Counted from the stretch's first letter, positions 1 to 11,590 are shown. The stretch is 64,000 nucleotides of DNA from Polytrichum commune (GCA_950295325.1 OX485803.1:2790001-2854000), one strand, 5' to 3'. Numbers and translations: made by a program. The notes: a model not told the origin generated them from the letters alone.

Positions 1-960
1 TATTTTTTGGTCACCTCACTAAAAGGCAAAAAGGAGGGCTAGTCAACACCTCCCAAAAAGACAAGGGTCATAGGAGGCATGTTGCTAAATATTGAAATAT
101 GTGCAATTAGGACTAGTACATGGACAAAAACAATACAAAAATGGATTTAGTGACACGCTTCCTATGACTCTTGTCATTTTGGAGATATTGTCCAACCCCC
201 TTTTGCTTGTAGCGTTGGTTCTTTTGGTGCAACCTACATGTTCCTATCTTAGTTTGTTTTTATGTTATGGGATCATGTGTTGTTGGGTCCATATTAAAAC
301 TTGTATCAATAGTACCAGTAAGCCTCTCTCATGTCAAAAACAAGTGATCTACATAAAGCTTCCCCGGCCACATGGCTCATGACAACATGTCAAAAGTAAA
401 CAACATCAACTTATTGAGCATATTAGAATTGAATAAGTTTGCCTACATAATACCATAATATGTCACCCGTTTCCATGTCTCTTGATACTCTAAGATATAA
501 AATACTCCAACCAATCATCAATGTATTTATCCATAAGATAAAAGTTTAATGTGCATAGCACCTTGAAACTTGTTGGGTGTAACGTGTGTGTGCCTATTGT
601 GAACAACTCTAAGATACTCTAAACATGACTACTGAAACACTGAAGATGTCTCAATAGGCCTCCAAATTATTGTTAGGTGGTTTTCATCAAAGGCCATTTT
701 CATTGAAGTTAGAGCATTTGATTTCATTGCAAGCTTAAACATTGTCGCTTGCAGAGAGAAAGAACTCCGGTCTCCTTTAGGGGGCCGGAGTGAATAAAGT
801 GTCTGTTCGTAGAACACCCTTGGCCATTACCCCAGGGTAATGGCGTTGGGTGTAATACTACTTCACCCTTTGCAGGGAGTAGACACTATATTAGTGACAG
901 TTGTTTTACCGGTGAACCGGTAATATATTATTATTATTGTTCTTATTGTTATATGTTATT
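1..960. other. Non-coding left edge, no gene seen
   Basis: I see no supportable gene here. The open frames are short and show no recognisable domain. Two small palindromes stand out: a GC-rich hairpin at about 767-790 (CTCCGG versus CCGGAG around a short loop) and the perfect inverted repeat TTACCGGTGAACCGGTAA at about 906-923. The latter is followed by an (ATT/ATA)-rich run that probably forms the 3' tail of the minus-strand LINE. Confidence 0.5.
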
Positions 961-987
961 ATCATTATTTTGACTTTATTATTTATC

Positions 988-2130
988 TTATGTGTGGTTT
1001 TGTATGTCTGTGATAGGTTGTCTATTTTCTATTCGCCTTTTATGGACTAGTATTAGGTGTGCATATTGTATGGCAATTAAGTTAATTTGTTTAAATGTGT
1101 TCCGAATTTGTGGGGGTGGAAGTTTAAGCTTTGTTTCGAGTTCTTTCATCGAGGGGATATGAGTGGTGGCCCTGGCACCTGCTGCTAGTACTATGAGTGG
1201 AGCGGTGTTCCATCCCCTTGCTATGATGTTGTTAATGAGTGGTTGATATTTTGTGGTTTTCCTTTCTCTAGTTTCAGCAGTAAACCTGTCATTGCAATAT
1301 GTGAATTCTATAAATTGGATAGTAATTTCTGGTGTAGGGGTGTCTGGTGGTGGATGGTTATATGGATGACCTATGACGCATAGTATGTCCGGTTTGAATC
1401 TAGCGTTGCAATGGCATCTCTGGGTACCACATGTACATGGTAGTAGCCATGTTGGTACTGTGTTTTCTTGGGGTATTTCATTGTATGTTCCTGCATTCAT
1501 GAGTATGTAGTGCCTTGAGACTTTATTTGAGATGAGGAGTTTACGTATTTCCCAAACTGCTTTGTTATGTCGTTTTGTTATTAATGCATGGATGTGTTGT
1601 TGTTTGCATTTAAGGAGTACATGTAACCATGTGTCTGCTTCTAAGGAGTTGCAGATGGGGCATGTATGGGATGGGTATGCGTCTCTACCGAAGAAAAGTT
1701 GTTTCCGAGCATGTCCCATATATTGTCCAGTTCTAAATTTTACTAGGCACGTTTTTTGTTTATCAGTGATGACATGACTATTCCAAAAATCATTTGAGAG
1801 TGTTTTGTCGATGTCTTTGTTATCAAGCCACTTGTGCAATTGGTGGGTTTGAGTGGCTATGATTTCAAGGTTATGTTTTTTGTCATGTTTAAGGATGTAT
1901 TTGCCAAGGTGTCTGATGGGACCTTTGTCAGGCGTTTCTTGCATTGAGTGCCACCAATCTCTTTGAAGGTAGTATGGTGTAGGGTGTGCGTGTTCATATG
2001 TTTCTACGGCGTCTCTATGGTCTAAGTTACAACCCATTTTTGCTAATTTGTCTGCTTCTTCATTGCCACTTATGTTTGTGTGGGCTTTGACTTTATGCAG
2101 TGTGGTTGGTTGTGTACGAGCCTGCAACAT
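988..2130 (-). pseudogene. LINE C-terminal piece: end of RNase H, CCHC zinc finger, restriction-like endonuclease (REL)
   Basis: This 380-residue open stretch starts inside the element, so its first Met is unlikely to be a real start. Residues 13-34 are the last RNase H motif (KVKAH then GNEEADKLA, with catalytic Asp27). A CCHC finger follows, with Cys157, Cys160, His170 and Cys175. About 70 residues later there is a Cys/His-rich stretch (233-241), then KPDIL with Asp248, FIEFTY with Glu275, and KYQPL with Lys294. CCHC followed by PD-(D/E)xK-like residues is the arrangement of the REL endonuclease of R2-type and Dualen LINEs, which nicks target DNA to prime reverse transcription. The assignment rests on motif spacing only. 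The frame is open throughout, unlike the upstream pieces. Confidence 0.65.
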
Positions 2131-2260
2131 TTTAATTATAGATTCAAGAATGGTCTTGTCTGGGTGATTGTTATGTAGGGTTGGGTGTTTTGTTTGTGTG
2201 TTAAGAAGGTATAAGACGTTAAGACAGTCTGTGAAGATATGTGCTGGCTCGTTTGGGTAT

Positions 2261-3934
2261 TTAGTAGTGGAGGCGTAGGGTGTGGTATATGGCCATCAAC
2301 TCAGCTCGTAATATATTTGGGAGTCCGGGTAACCTTTCTGCAATTTTTATGTTTTTAAAGGGGTTGTATATTCCGTATCCAGCTTTTTCTCTCCTCCAAT
2401 TCTCTTGGGTTATTTCTTTGGGTGGTATAAATGATCCGTCCGTGTAGTAACAATATTGTGGTTGGTATTTAAGGGGTAGGCATATGTCTTGGTTGGTGAG
2501 TGGTGGGGTATAGGCGTTTTGAGTGGCAGGTGGGGTGGCTGGATATGCAAGTTGAGACCAGTTTCTACTGTGGTTTACTGGGGTATTTATTGGTGTGGGT
2601 GGTGCGATTGTGCTAAATGTTGTGGGTATTTGCAAGTTATTGCAGATAATATCCATGTGTTGTGCATATCCCCTTGGGCCAATGGGTGTGGTTTTGTGGT
2701 GTATACATAATATCCATATGTCTCGGTTTTCTATTCGTGGTTCAATTCTTAATTCTGGTGGTATTGTGGGTTCGTCATATGTAATGGTGTCCGCTTTGAG
2801 GTGTGTGATAACGTGTGAGTCAGGGAATGGGCCATCATGAGGGTTGAGATTGTGGTACCAATTTGGGTCAGATGTTACGAGTATTGTAATTGTGTCAGGG
2901 TTGTTTTTGGCTGCCAGTCTTGCCCAGTGAAGGGCTTGTTGGGTGTCGTCCTCTGTATGTGGGTGGGCGTATCCGTGTCCTATCCATTTGTGTTGAAATG
3001 CCGATCCTATTGATCCGAAGACTTTGTCTCGGGGGAATGGTGAGGAGAATTGTCTCAACGTGGTGGGGCATGTTACTGGTGAGGAAAAGTAGGAGTGTGT
3101 GATGTGGAAGGAGTTAAGGATGTGTTCAAGGATGGGGTTGGGGAGCGTGTATTGTGAGAGTTTGAGGGGGTCGTTTTTAGGCATTCTATATTTGTACCGT
3201 TGGTACAACCATGCAACTTCTTGTTCAAATGTTTGTGTGGGGGGTTCTAGGTTATGTGGCTTATTTAAGGCATTTTGGTATTGTTTCCATAGCCATTGTA
3301 ATCTTACTTCGGGAATGGTGATTAAGTGGCGACCGTCGTTGTTGTAAATGTGTAATTCACCATGTTGGCTTTGGATGACATTTTCTGTATAGGCTATGTC
3401 ATTATCTGGGTTGCACTCATTAATAGTGATGTGGCATAAGGGCATGATCTGTGGCGGGGGAATGTATCGGGGGTCTCTCGTTTGTTCTGCGTTGAAGTTT
3501 GATTGTAAAATGTTGGTGAAGTGTTGGTTTTGCTTATGGGTATAATATTGTGTTAAAAGTAGAATGTTGTGGTTTATGGTGTTTTGGTTGTTCCATGGGA
3601 ACAAGTCTCTTTGGGGGAGCCATTTGTGGTAGATTGTTTCGTTTGGGAGTAGCCATTGACATAGGTAGGATGTGTATTTTTTGGTAATTTGGTGTTTGTC
3701 TTTGTAGGTGTTTAGGCGGTCCTTTATTATAGAGTGTATTGGGAATTGTATGTGGTTTTTTAGGATGTGTGAGGGTGGCTTTGGGTGTTCCGGTGTTGGG
3801 GGTGGTGGGGGGTTTATATTTTGTCTTCTTGTGTGTAGGTGATGGTTTGGTATTTTGTATTCATCCTTGAGGGTGTTTGGGGTGGCGTGTATTATACAGT
3901 TATTTGGGCAGTTGTAGTTAGTTTTTGCTCTCAC
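2261..3934 (-). pseudogene. LINE middle piece: linker, FGS-motif domain, first half of RNase H
   Basis: This is an open frame of 557 residues between the RT and the C-terminal piece. Residues 40-60 are proline-rich. Residues about 300-405 form a distinct block beginning PRDKVFGSIGSAF, followed by AHPHTEDD and an ILVTSDPNWY segment. The pattern recalls the PCIF1/phage-type adenine methyltransferase fold (FGS motif, NPPF-like loop), but the loop here is not canonical and the call is speculative. Residues 493-557 are the start of RNase H, with YTDGS (Asp499) and LRAELMAI (Glu545). The frame stops at 2261. The next RNase H motif (IFTDC) follows within about 30 bases in another frame, so a small indel splits the domain. 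Confidence 0.6.
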
Positions 3935-6010
3935 TTAAATAACCCAAAAACCCAGGGTACAGACTCTCAAGGAAGACTTAACTGGTGTCTATTACAGGCA
4001 TTTGTCACTTCATAGTTCATTAATTAGACCAAAGGGTTGTTGTCTTCACTCTAAAACATGACTGGTATATCTTTCACTCTCTTTCTCTCTCTTGGTTTCC
4101 TCTCACTATATCTCATTCAGTAGGGTATGTGTGTCAGTCTCGGTAGTAACCATCTCGTCATGAGATTTTGTAGAACAATAGTCAAGAGAGAACAATAGTC
4201 TTTGAGTAACACAATTGTCTTTTGATAACCATTGGCCAATGCATCTTCAATTCAAAGCAATTCCTTTATTACTTGGTCAATGTTAATTCCAATACAAAGC
4301 AATTGTTTATTCCTTATCTTCGGATTTAATCTCTACTCACAACTCATGCAATTAACAAGGTCAACAGTCAGCTATAGTCTTGGTCGCCCTGCACAACCTG
4401 CAACAACAACAACCAGGGTAACACACAAGACAATAGTTGAAAGGATTAAATCACATTCCATACTCAAAGATCTCTCCTCGTGACTAATTATCAATTAAAA
4501 CTTAATTAAGATGAGATTAACTTATGCCTAGATTCCCTTATAATCCAAAGTTAATCTTATTTGACTTACACTTGATCTCTCTTGCGCTCCTTACTCTTTC
4601 CTCTAATCAACTGATCAGAAGTGATTTCTCATCACTTCAGTTGATTAGGGCTATCTCTCTTAAATTCCATTCTTCTCAATTATAAATCTATCAGCCTAAT
4701 TGCAAAGTTTAGCTATAATCTCAAGTGGATGAACTATTAGCTTTTTATGTCCTCTGCCTCTCACAGGCCTTAACAATCGTCCATTGTGTCATTCACAAAC
4801 TCTGGACCCTTAGACTTCCTCACTTTGTCCGACACATGCTAACAATAGTCCACAGTTTTTCTCACAGGCTGACACTTGGCCTTACATCTTCCCCTCTGCC
4901 TATAGTATACCTTAACTATAGTCCATAATTAAACTTCACCCAGGCTAACGCTCAACTGGTACGACTTCTCCCTCTCACAGGTAATCGAAGGGTCACTCAG
5001 CAAGGCTTCCTGTTCCCTCAGACTATAGTTCGACTTCCCTTCACTCTCGATCACCCATGGCTCTGCTCTTCAATGACACCAGCCCATAGTTGCACTTGCT
5101 TCAATCTCGGGTACTGATCTTCTCACGTTCCCCATTTAGGTTTCACCTTCTTCGGCCAAGGATTTCACATACGCTCATAGTGTCAGAGGTTTCTCTCAAC
5201 TCAATTTTACTCTTCACGTACTCAATGTCCGCTCTCTGACTCCTAATCCTCATTTGCTCGACCATGTACGATCGCTTATGCTCAGGCAATAGTTACACAA
5301 TAGTCGTCTTGACTGCTCATAGTGTTTTACTCTGCATTTCTCCTTCAGATTCTTCCTTCCTTTCAGATCATTCCATTATTGCTCACTTCCTCATTATTTA
5401 TTCATCTTTCTCCTTCACGCCCTCTTTCACTCAGAGGTTGATTATTTCTCTCTTAGGCTCTCAATTCTCCTCGCACTTTGAAGTCATCCAGTTCCTCTCT
5501 CACTCTTGCATTGCCCTCTGCAATTCACACTCAATTAATTCTATTCTTACTTCAAGTCTCAGTCCCGGCCAATCCTGCCAACTGACAATCGTTTTCCATT
5601 TCACATTAACATAAACAAAACAAGAAAATAGTTCAACAAGGCTTCTGCCCTTCAATCGACTCAACATTCAAAATCACAATAAGCTTCAATAGGAAACAAT
5701 GTCCCGCAATCACTGCGGCGATCACTATGTTTACGTAGAAGATAGTTCAACAATTATCCTCGCCCGCTCTCGGTGCTGAGGGAGACTAGCCAATAGTTTT
5801 TTCTCTGCGCTCAACTATATTCGAAGACTGTCTGGCTTCTCCTTCCTCGGCCGCCATCTTACGGTGGCGAGGAGAAGATCGTTTTCATAACTACCTACTA
5901 AGGCCTCCTATGGCCGTGACAATAGTTATAACTACCTACTGAGCCTATTGTTCAACTATTTCCATTCATCTGGATGAGTTTCATCCCAGCTTCTAACCTA
6001 AGCCTATAGT
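3935..6010. mobile_element. CT-rich non-coding block that appears inserted in the LINE
   Basis: LINE coding similarity on the minus strand stops near 6010-6030 and resumes at 3934. The roughly 2 kb between is pyrimidine-rich, has no long ORF, and repeats short words such as caatagtc, ctatagtc and agttcaac. It looks like the LTR or untranslated part of a retrotransposon, or a large non-autonomous element, but I find no TG...CA ends, target duplication or primer binding site. A similar CT-rich block with catagtc words lies at about 59.1-61.6 kb. The boundaries are estimates from where the LINE frame is lost. Confidence 0.35.
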
Positions 6011-6152
6011 TGAACAATTCGGCCACAAATTTTGGCTTACAGCAGTGGTTGTAGCATGTTGGTTTGCAGAAGAGTATTCTTGCTAAGTCTAGGGCGGTTT
6101 TAATTATTTTGGTGGGGGTGTCGTAATAGTGTTTGAATTCATCGTTCGTCAT
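5952..6152 (-). pseudogene. LINE piece immediately upstream of the interruption
   Basis: This is a 66-residue open frame on the LINE strand. It contains ARILFCKPTCYNHCCKPKF, a Cys/His-rich stretch that seems to belong to the polyprotein between the RT thumb region and the middle ORF. The last residues, after about 6015, read into the CT-rich block and are probably not LINE sequence. The piece supports the view that the CT-rich block interrupts the element. Confidence 0.4.
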
Positions 6153-6368
6153 TAATTGTGTTCCATTGGGGTGAGTTATTTGCTTTAGTTAGGTTATGTT
6201 GTGTAGTATTAATTTATGTAGATATTTGAGGGATATTGTAGGTGTTAGGGTTGGTATATTATGTGTTTGGCGCATCCATTGTGTTTCCAATGATGTAGGG
6301 AGGAGGGGAAATTTTTGGAGTTTGCTTCTAAGGTGGATACCGCTCGTTGTTTTAAGTAAAAATAATGA

Positions 6369-6734
6369 TCATGTGATTGGTGATCTTATGCAGTCATGAT
6401 GGGATATCCGTGGTAGTTGTAATAATCCACTATGTTTGGCGAGTATATGTTTTGTTAGTCCGTTATATATTTTCCCGAGTCTCCCTTTGTCGTTAAGGGC
6501 ATTTATAAGTTGTTCCCCTATGCAGGTAATGTATGCGTTTTTTAGTGAGAAAGCTTTTGTGCCGAACATATCATGTGGTAGTTGTGTAACTGCATTTGAC
6601 ATGCATTTCGGTAGACCGCATATAGTTTTGTGGAGAGCAATTACTCTTCTATCTAGTTTTTTGATGGCGGGGAGTGAGTATGGGACAACGTAGAAACTAT
6701 AGGCGATACCAGCCTGTAAAACTGTGTCTATCAT
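6369..6734 (-). pseudogene. LINE piece: post-RT (thumb) region
   Basis: This is a 121-residue frame beginning IDTVLQAGIAYSFYVVPYS, a typical sequence just after the RT palm where LINEs have an L..G..Y....P.S motif. It is separated from the RT piece upstream by a stop (about 6826) and a small frameshift near 6740. It continues, less clearly, through about 6150 in another frame. Catalytic function is lost with the breaks. Confidence 0.6.
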
Positions 6735-6825
6735 TTATAATTTTTTGTTTCATAGTGGCTGGATTTGCAATTAGAAGTTTGCATTGTTTGATTAGTTTGG
6801 TCGTTGTTATGTATGTTTGTATTTT

Positions 6826-7491
6826 CTATTGTAGCGATGGGACTAGGCTAATTCCAAGGTAGACATATGGCTCATGTTGGCTTAGAATAGGTATGGGTTG
6901 ATTCCTAAAGTTGATGTTTATTGTTTGTAATTGGATTTTAAAGGCTTGAGGGTTTAGTTTTGATTTATTGGGGCATCTTGTGACCGCACATTTTGGGATA
7001 CCCAGGTCCATTCCCGCCCATTCGTAATATTTGTCGAGTTTGTTTAGTTGGTGTTGAAGGGATGTTAGTTTGTTGGATATGGCTGCTAGATCATCTGCAT
7101 AAGCAGCAGCGCTTAGTTCTACATTAGAGGTGTTAAAGGAGTATCCATTGTTTCCTCTTTCTAGCCATCTGAGGAGTGGTTCAAGAAAGATGATAAAGAG
7201 ATACGGGCTTAGTGTATCACCTTGTATAGTTCCTCTTTGTATAGGTATCGGTTGTGTTTTGTCGAAATGTTCACCAATAAATGTAGTAGTGGATTGTGAG
7301 TAAATATTACCTACTAGTGCTACGGCATCATTTGGATAGCCAAGGTCTTTCATAATGGCAAGGAGTCTGGCGTGATCTATAGAGCCGAAGGCATTTTTGA
7401 AGTCAATGTATAGTATATATATATATCTTGATTGGTGAGCCTCGCGTCTTCTAATGCTGGTATAAGAGTTTGTAGTTGTCTGGCGGTACAC
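6826..7491 (-). pseudogene. LINE reverse transcriptase core (YADD)
   Basis: From about 7420 downward the protein reads ILYIDFKNAFGSIDH (RT motif A with catalytic Asp), then TIQGDTLSPYLF (motif B), then YADDLAA at 7090-7101 (motif C, catalytic Asp pair). This is a non-LTR-type RT palm with all three catalytic aspartates. The first 22 residues of this frame are not RT sequence: the true frame comes from the upstream ORF and is shifted at an (AT)n tract near 7415-7425. The frame ends in a TAG at 6826-6828 where the family would continue. Confidence 0.8.
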
Positions 7492-7497
7492 ATTTCA

Positions 7498-8118
7498 GCT
7501 CAAAAACCCTCTTGGCTGTCATGTAGGATTTGGTATTTCTCCCCGTATGTGGAAAGTATGCTTATAAGTGTGGTAGTGAATAGTTTATATATTGTGTTGG
7601 CGAGTGCAATTGGTCTATGATTGGTAAGGTGATGAGGGTTTTTTTTTTTGTATAAAAGTATTGTGTGGCTAGTTTTCCAGGATTCCGGTATTTGTTTTTG
7701 TTTGTAGCAGTGGGTAAAAAATAATAACAGAAGTGTGTGGAATCGAGGTGGCATATTTTTTAATATGGCGTTAGGAATTTTATCAGGGCCAGGGGTTTTT
7801 CCATTGGCTAGGTTTTTAAAACATATATCATATGTTTCTTGGTCAATATATGTATGTAACGGGGTTAGTGGTTCACCTCTCTTCTCGATATTGAATCCAT
7901 TTAAATCATGCCACGGGTATTGTCGGACTCCACACGTGCAGTGTTGTATATGATCTGGTTGGTAGTGACATGTTGGGACGGTTGGTCTATTATTGATTGA
8001 CTGTTGGCCGAATATTTATTGTGCAATGTCGTTAGGGCTCGTGAGAATGTTGTTAAATTTGTCTACGATATAGTCTAGCGGGGGAGTGTCGTTATTTTTG
8101 TCGCTTGCATGTCTAACT
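7498..8118 (-). pseudogene. LINE RT fingers, N-terminally truncated
   Basis: Reading down from about 8118, the sequence carries the RT fingers region: NGKTPGPDKIPNAILKN at about 7820-7760, then HRPIALANTIYKLFTTTL and QEGF. A TGA at 7498-7500 replaces the expected Arg codon after QEGF, which fits decay of a CGA codon. After the stop the same frame continues with CTARQLQTLIPALEDAR, as expected for LINE RTs. LINE similarity disappears at about 8118, which I take as the 5' truncation point. Confidence 0.65.
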
Positions 8119-9235
8119 TAACCAATGACAAGAGGGAATCAATCATATTCTTGGGTAGGTTAGAGTCAAGGAGTGCATGGGCCTTCTTTTTGGCTTTCTC
8201 TTGGCCATACCTTTAGATGAGGGTCACCCAAAAGCCCCTTCCCCTTAGGATCATAAGATACATCAATGCTATTAATGGTAGGGGCTTCTATTGAACAAAA
8301 CTATTAAATAATTAAATAAAACGTGATATTAATCAAAAAAAGGTTTGGCATATGTTAGAATAACCACTTGCACTGAATAGCATGAGTTTCCAATTGATTT
8401 TGTCCTTAGAGAGTCTCCCTTCTAGTTGCCAAAAATCCATGATAACTTAGGTTAGATTGTCAGATACAACACCCTCAACCACTTGCTCCAAGGTAAGGAG
8501 CATTGGAACTCACTCCCAATTGTGGACATAGTAGGCCGAAATGGATACTTATGACTAATTGCCTATGGTAGTGACCTAATCTGTAGTGATATATAGAAGT
8601 CAACACTCTACAAGGTTCTATTCAATCTTTTTTCAACTTGCGAATAAAGGCATACTGCCACAACCTAGCATGCAATATCTCATCATTAAAAAATTAGGGG
8701 CTTTGGGAATGCTCATAATGGAGAACATGGGTACAATAAATTCACACTCTAACACACATACACCAACATGTGGAAGATTGCACCAAATTACAACCGTTTA
8801 TGAGCTCTCTCACCTTTCACAATGGTCACATGGGCAACCACAATGTGAAGATTGCGAGAGGCATAATGCGTTCATTGTGCACGTGTTTGCAATTTTATCC
8901 TATGTACCACTAACCCTTCCTCACATTCAAGTGAGGCATGTTTATTTAACCTTACGACAACCATAGTCTTTTTTCAATGTATCCCATTTTGGGAGCAAGT
9001 ACCTTGGGTGTCTCTTTGATGTTTGTGCACATTAGACATTTTACATAATGATACAACATGTCTAGAGTGCCTATAGACATCTCCACCCCATGCAACCTTG
9101 CCCACTAGGTCTCCTAGAATTTCCACAAGGCCTCATATGGACTTTTTGGCGGCCATGGAGTCGGATTGATCGTAAGAGTCCTTAGTGCCCAACGCAAGTG
9201 GCATTTTGGAAGACTACGAGTCGATGACAACAATC
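8119..9235. other. Intergenic, no gene seen
   Basis: Unremarkable AT-rich spacer. The longest frame (about 126 residues near 8586-8966) has no recognisable domain or codon signature, and I do not call it. Confidence 0.5.
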
Positions 9236-9237
9236 TT

Positions 9238-9665
9238 GACATTATTCAGTTGCATGCTTGTGCTCTATTCTATATTCAATATTTGACATGGGTCTCCAAT
9301 ATCTTACCTTCATGAGAAGAATCTTAGAAAATAAGAAGAAACTAACATCGGTATGAATGATGAATAGTGCCAGTATGAATAGCAAGAAAATTGTGAATAA
9401 TGTGGGTTTTTGCATTGATAAGGCGGCTATGAATAGTTTTTTAAGGGCATAATATTGGGATGGACGGTGTTTCTTGCGTATATTCCCTGGATGAACAATG
9501 AATCGTGCGCATAGTGCCGGGAATATTACTCTACCCAAATTTCCAAGTGTCAGTTTGAATGTATGAATAGTAAATGAATATTCTTACTTTGTTCACATGG
9601 GACTGCATAATATAATTGACATATTCCAAGGTATGGAACCAACCCACATGACTGAATAATGTGAT
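9238..9665 (-). mobile_element. Repeat family D (tattca-rich element), copy 1
   Basis: Starts CATTATTCAGTTGCATG and ends with CATGACTGAATAATG, a terminal inverted repeat of about 12 bp. The interior contains many spaced copies of gaata/tattca words (gaatagtgcc, gaacaatgaatc). Related copies occur at 11.25-11.59, 43.80-44.20 and 44.25-44.70 kb, and a fragment at 37.42-37.51 kb. It is non-coding, so probably a non-autonomous DNA element; the superfamily is not determined. Confidence 0.6.
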
Positions 9666-9837
9666 GATGGTGGCGGCACTAGTGGACAATTCATTAACCG
9701 AAGAGGTGTAGAGTTTGGCGGTGGAGGAGGTGTTAGTGAGGAGCCTCACAAGCTCCCTGCTCCTTTGGGCATTTTGCTACAGGTCGGGTTTTTTTTCAAT
9801 GCATGCGGAGTTAATGCTACTTCATAACTTCAGCTTC

Positions 9838-10228
9838 AAGATGCTTCCCTAAATATTGTATGTAGTTGTCATATGGTATTTTATGTCATTGTGGCAACTT
9901 TACTAGTGGCAATTCATATGAATAAGCTTACAAAGTATTGTCATCCCGACTTACTTTAGTGCACCCAAGAAAGAAAGTTTGGTATATTGTACATCCTAAC
10001 TCTTTTTTTTGTGATGAAGCATTGTCATGGATGACTGGAATTTGCATGAAAATTCACTTAAGTAAGCGTCAGTAATTGCAACATATTTTTTTATATAACA
10101 CCCAAAACATTCTACAAGGAATGACAAACAATGTTGGGTTTACATTTGGTGTTGGCGACACTACACGGGCGATTTGCAATTATTAATGAGGAAGACACAT
10201 AAAATTGGTGACACTAAATACAACAATT
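9838..10228 (+). mobile_element. MITE family A, diverged copy
   Basis: Shares the family's internal words: tcatatggtattttatgtcat, tgaataagcttacaaa, attgtcatggatgactgg, gacaaacaatgttgggttt and, at the right end, ttggtgacactaaatac. The left terminal repeat is eroded. See the copy at 49780 for the best-preserved ends. Confidence 0.65.
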
Positions 10229-10229
10229 C

Positions 10230-11240
10230 AAGGACTACGAGGAACTAAAGGTGCTACCAAAGGACTTGTAGCCCTGCCACACCGGAGTTGGCTAGGGCGG
10301 CTCAGTGTGGTAGGGCACCCACCGGACCAACAGGACCACTTGCGGGGCTTTGTCTCCAGCTCCCACGCTAGCTACCACCTACTACAGGGGGCTCCGAACC
10401 GGGGGGACTAGCTGGTTGGGACATTGGTCCCCCCGGTGTGGTAGGGGTATCAAAAGCACTATGGCCATGGGAGAAGTATTGGGAGACACACTTCACACAC
10501 GAGACTGAGAGCCCGTGACCACTACACTTCAAGCACTTTCATTGGTGGAAAAAGGCAAAGCCGGTCCAACTTCGCTTCACACTACGCTTGAGGGGCCAAC
10601 GGAGTATGTGAATGCAAGATGGATGGAAAGTCTACATGGATCCCTACATGGCATCGAATGGATCATGTTTCATGGTCACTTGAACTATTTTCAAAAACCA
10701 CCTCTTGGAGGTAGGCCTAACACAAAACCGGGAGACCATGGCACTCCGAATGCTCACAACCGTTGATTTATTCTATTTTATCATGTGTGAGAACCCGCAT
10801 GAATAAACATTCATTGAAATAACAATTGGTTGAGAGCCTAGTCACATATGACTTCACATTACACTTGAGGGTTCGTGACCACACTACATGATTTTAGAGG
10901 TGCCTTGGGACGGCCTTTAGACACTTTCTTTTAGGCTCTCACAATCTCATGGTCACGCCTCTTGGCTTGTGTGTGAAGTGGCCCTTACGCTGCAACCCCT
11001 CCCATTTTCGAACTCGCCACTCCTCCCCTCCCTAACCTCGTGAGGAATCACCTCACTCTTCATTATAAGGCCATCATCCAGCCTTTCTATGCACATTTGT
11101 CAACTCTTATTCTACTAATCCTCTACCTGGGTGTAGATTGGCGTTAATAAGCCAATAAGCGTAATCAACACCTGACTAAGTTACACAAGAAGAGGCGATG
11201 GCGAGGCGAAATACTTGGGCGCTTGGGGGATATATTATCG
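10230..11240. other. Intergenic, no gene seen
   Basis: A GC-richer patch at 10260-10420 contains an inverted pair around cccaccggacc/ggtccccccggtgtggtaggg (10263-10300 against 10415-10450), so it may be the core of an old foldback element. No coding sequence is supported. Confidence 0.35.
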
Positions 11241-11247
11241 CAAATAT

Positions 11248-11590
11248 GGTCAAATCGTTATTCAGCTGCATGGTTGTGTTCCATTCTATGTTTAGCATCT
11301 GACATGGGCCTCCATTATCTTACCTTCGTGGAAAGAGACTTAGAAAATAAGAAGAAACTATCCCTGGTGCAGATAATGAATAGTGCCAGTTTGAATAGTA
11401 TGAATATTGTGAATAGTGTCGGTAATTTTAGTGATAGCGCTAGTATGAATAGAGTTTTCAATGAATAATACCGGGATGAACAATGATTCATGTGAATAGT
11501 GCCAAGAGTATAACTCCACCCAAGTTTTCCAGTGTCAGCCTGAATCTATGAATAATAATCGAATATTCTTACTTTGTTTGGGGGCCCCTG
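11248..11590 (-). mobile_element. Repeat family D, copy 2
   Basis: Colinear with the copy at 9238-9665 in the same orientation: gttattcagctgcatgg, a cttagaaaataagaagaaac block, then gaatagtgcc-type words and gaatattcttactttgtt. The right terminal repeat is missing, so the copy is truncated. Confidence 0.6.

Larger units (their letters stand above)
960..8118 (-). mobile_element. 5'-truncated non-LTR retrotransposon (LINE) with RT, RNase H, CCHC and restriction-like endonuclease domains
   Basis: Read on the minus strand, the fragments form one LINE polyprotein in this order: reverse transcriptase (about 8118-6370), a spacer with an interruption at about 6010-3935, a long middle ORF (3934-2261) ending in the first half of RNase H, and a last ORF (2130-988) with the end of RNase H, a CCHC finger and a PD-(D/E)xK-like region. 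The 3' end runs into ATA-rich sequence near 960. The coding frame has in-frame stops at about 7498 and 6826 and frameshifts near 7420, 6740 and 2260, so the copy is dead. The start is lost: the first recognisable motif (GKTPGPD) lies about 100 residues in, and no AP endonuclease domain is present. RT-RNH-REL resembles Dualen-type LINEs, but the clade is not proven. Confidence 0.75.
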
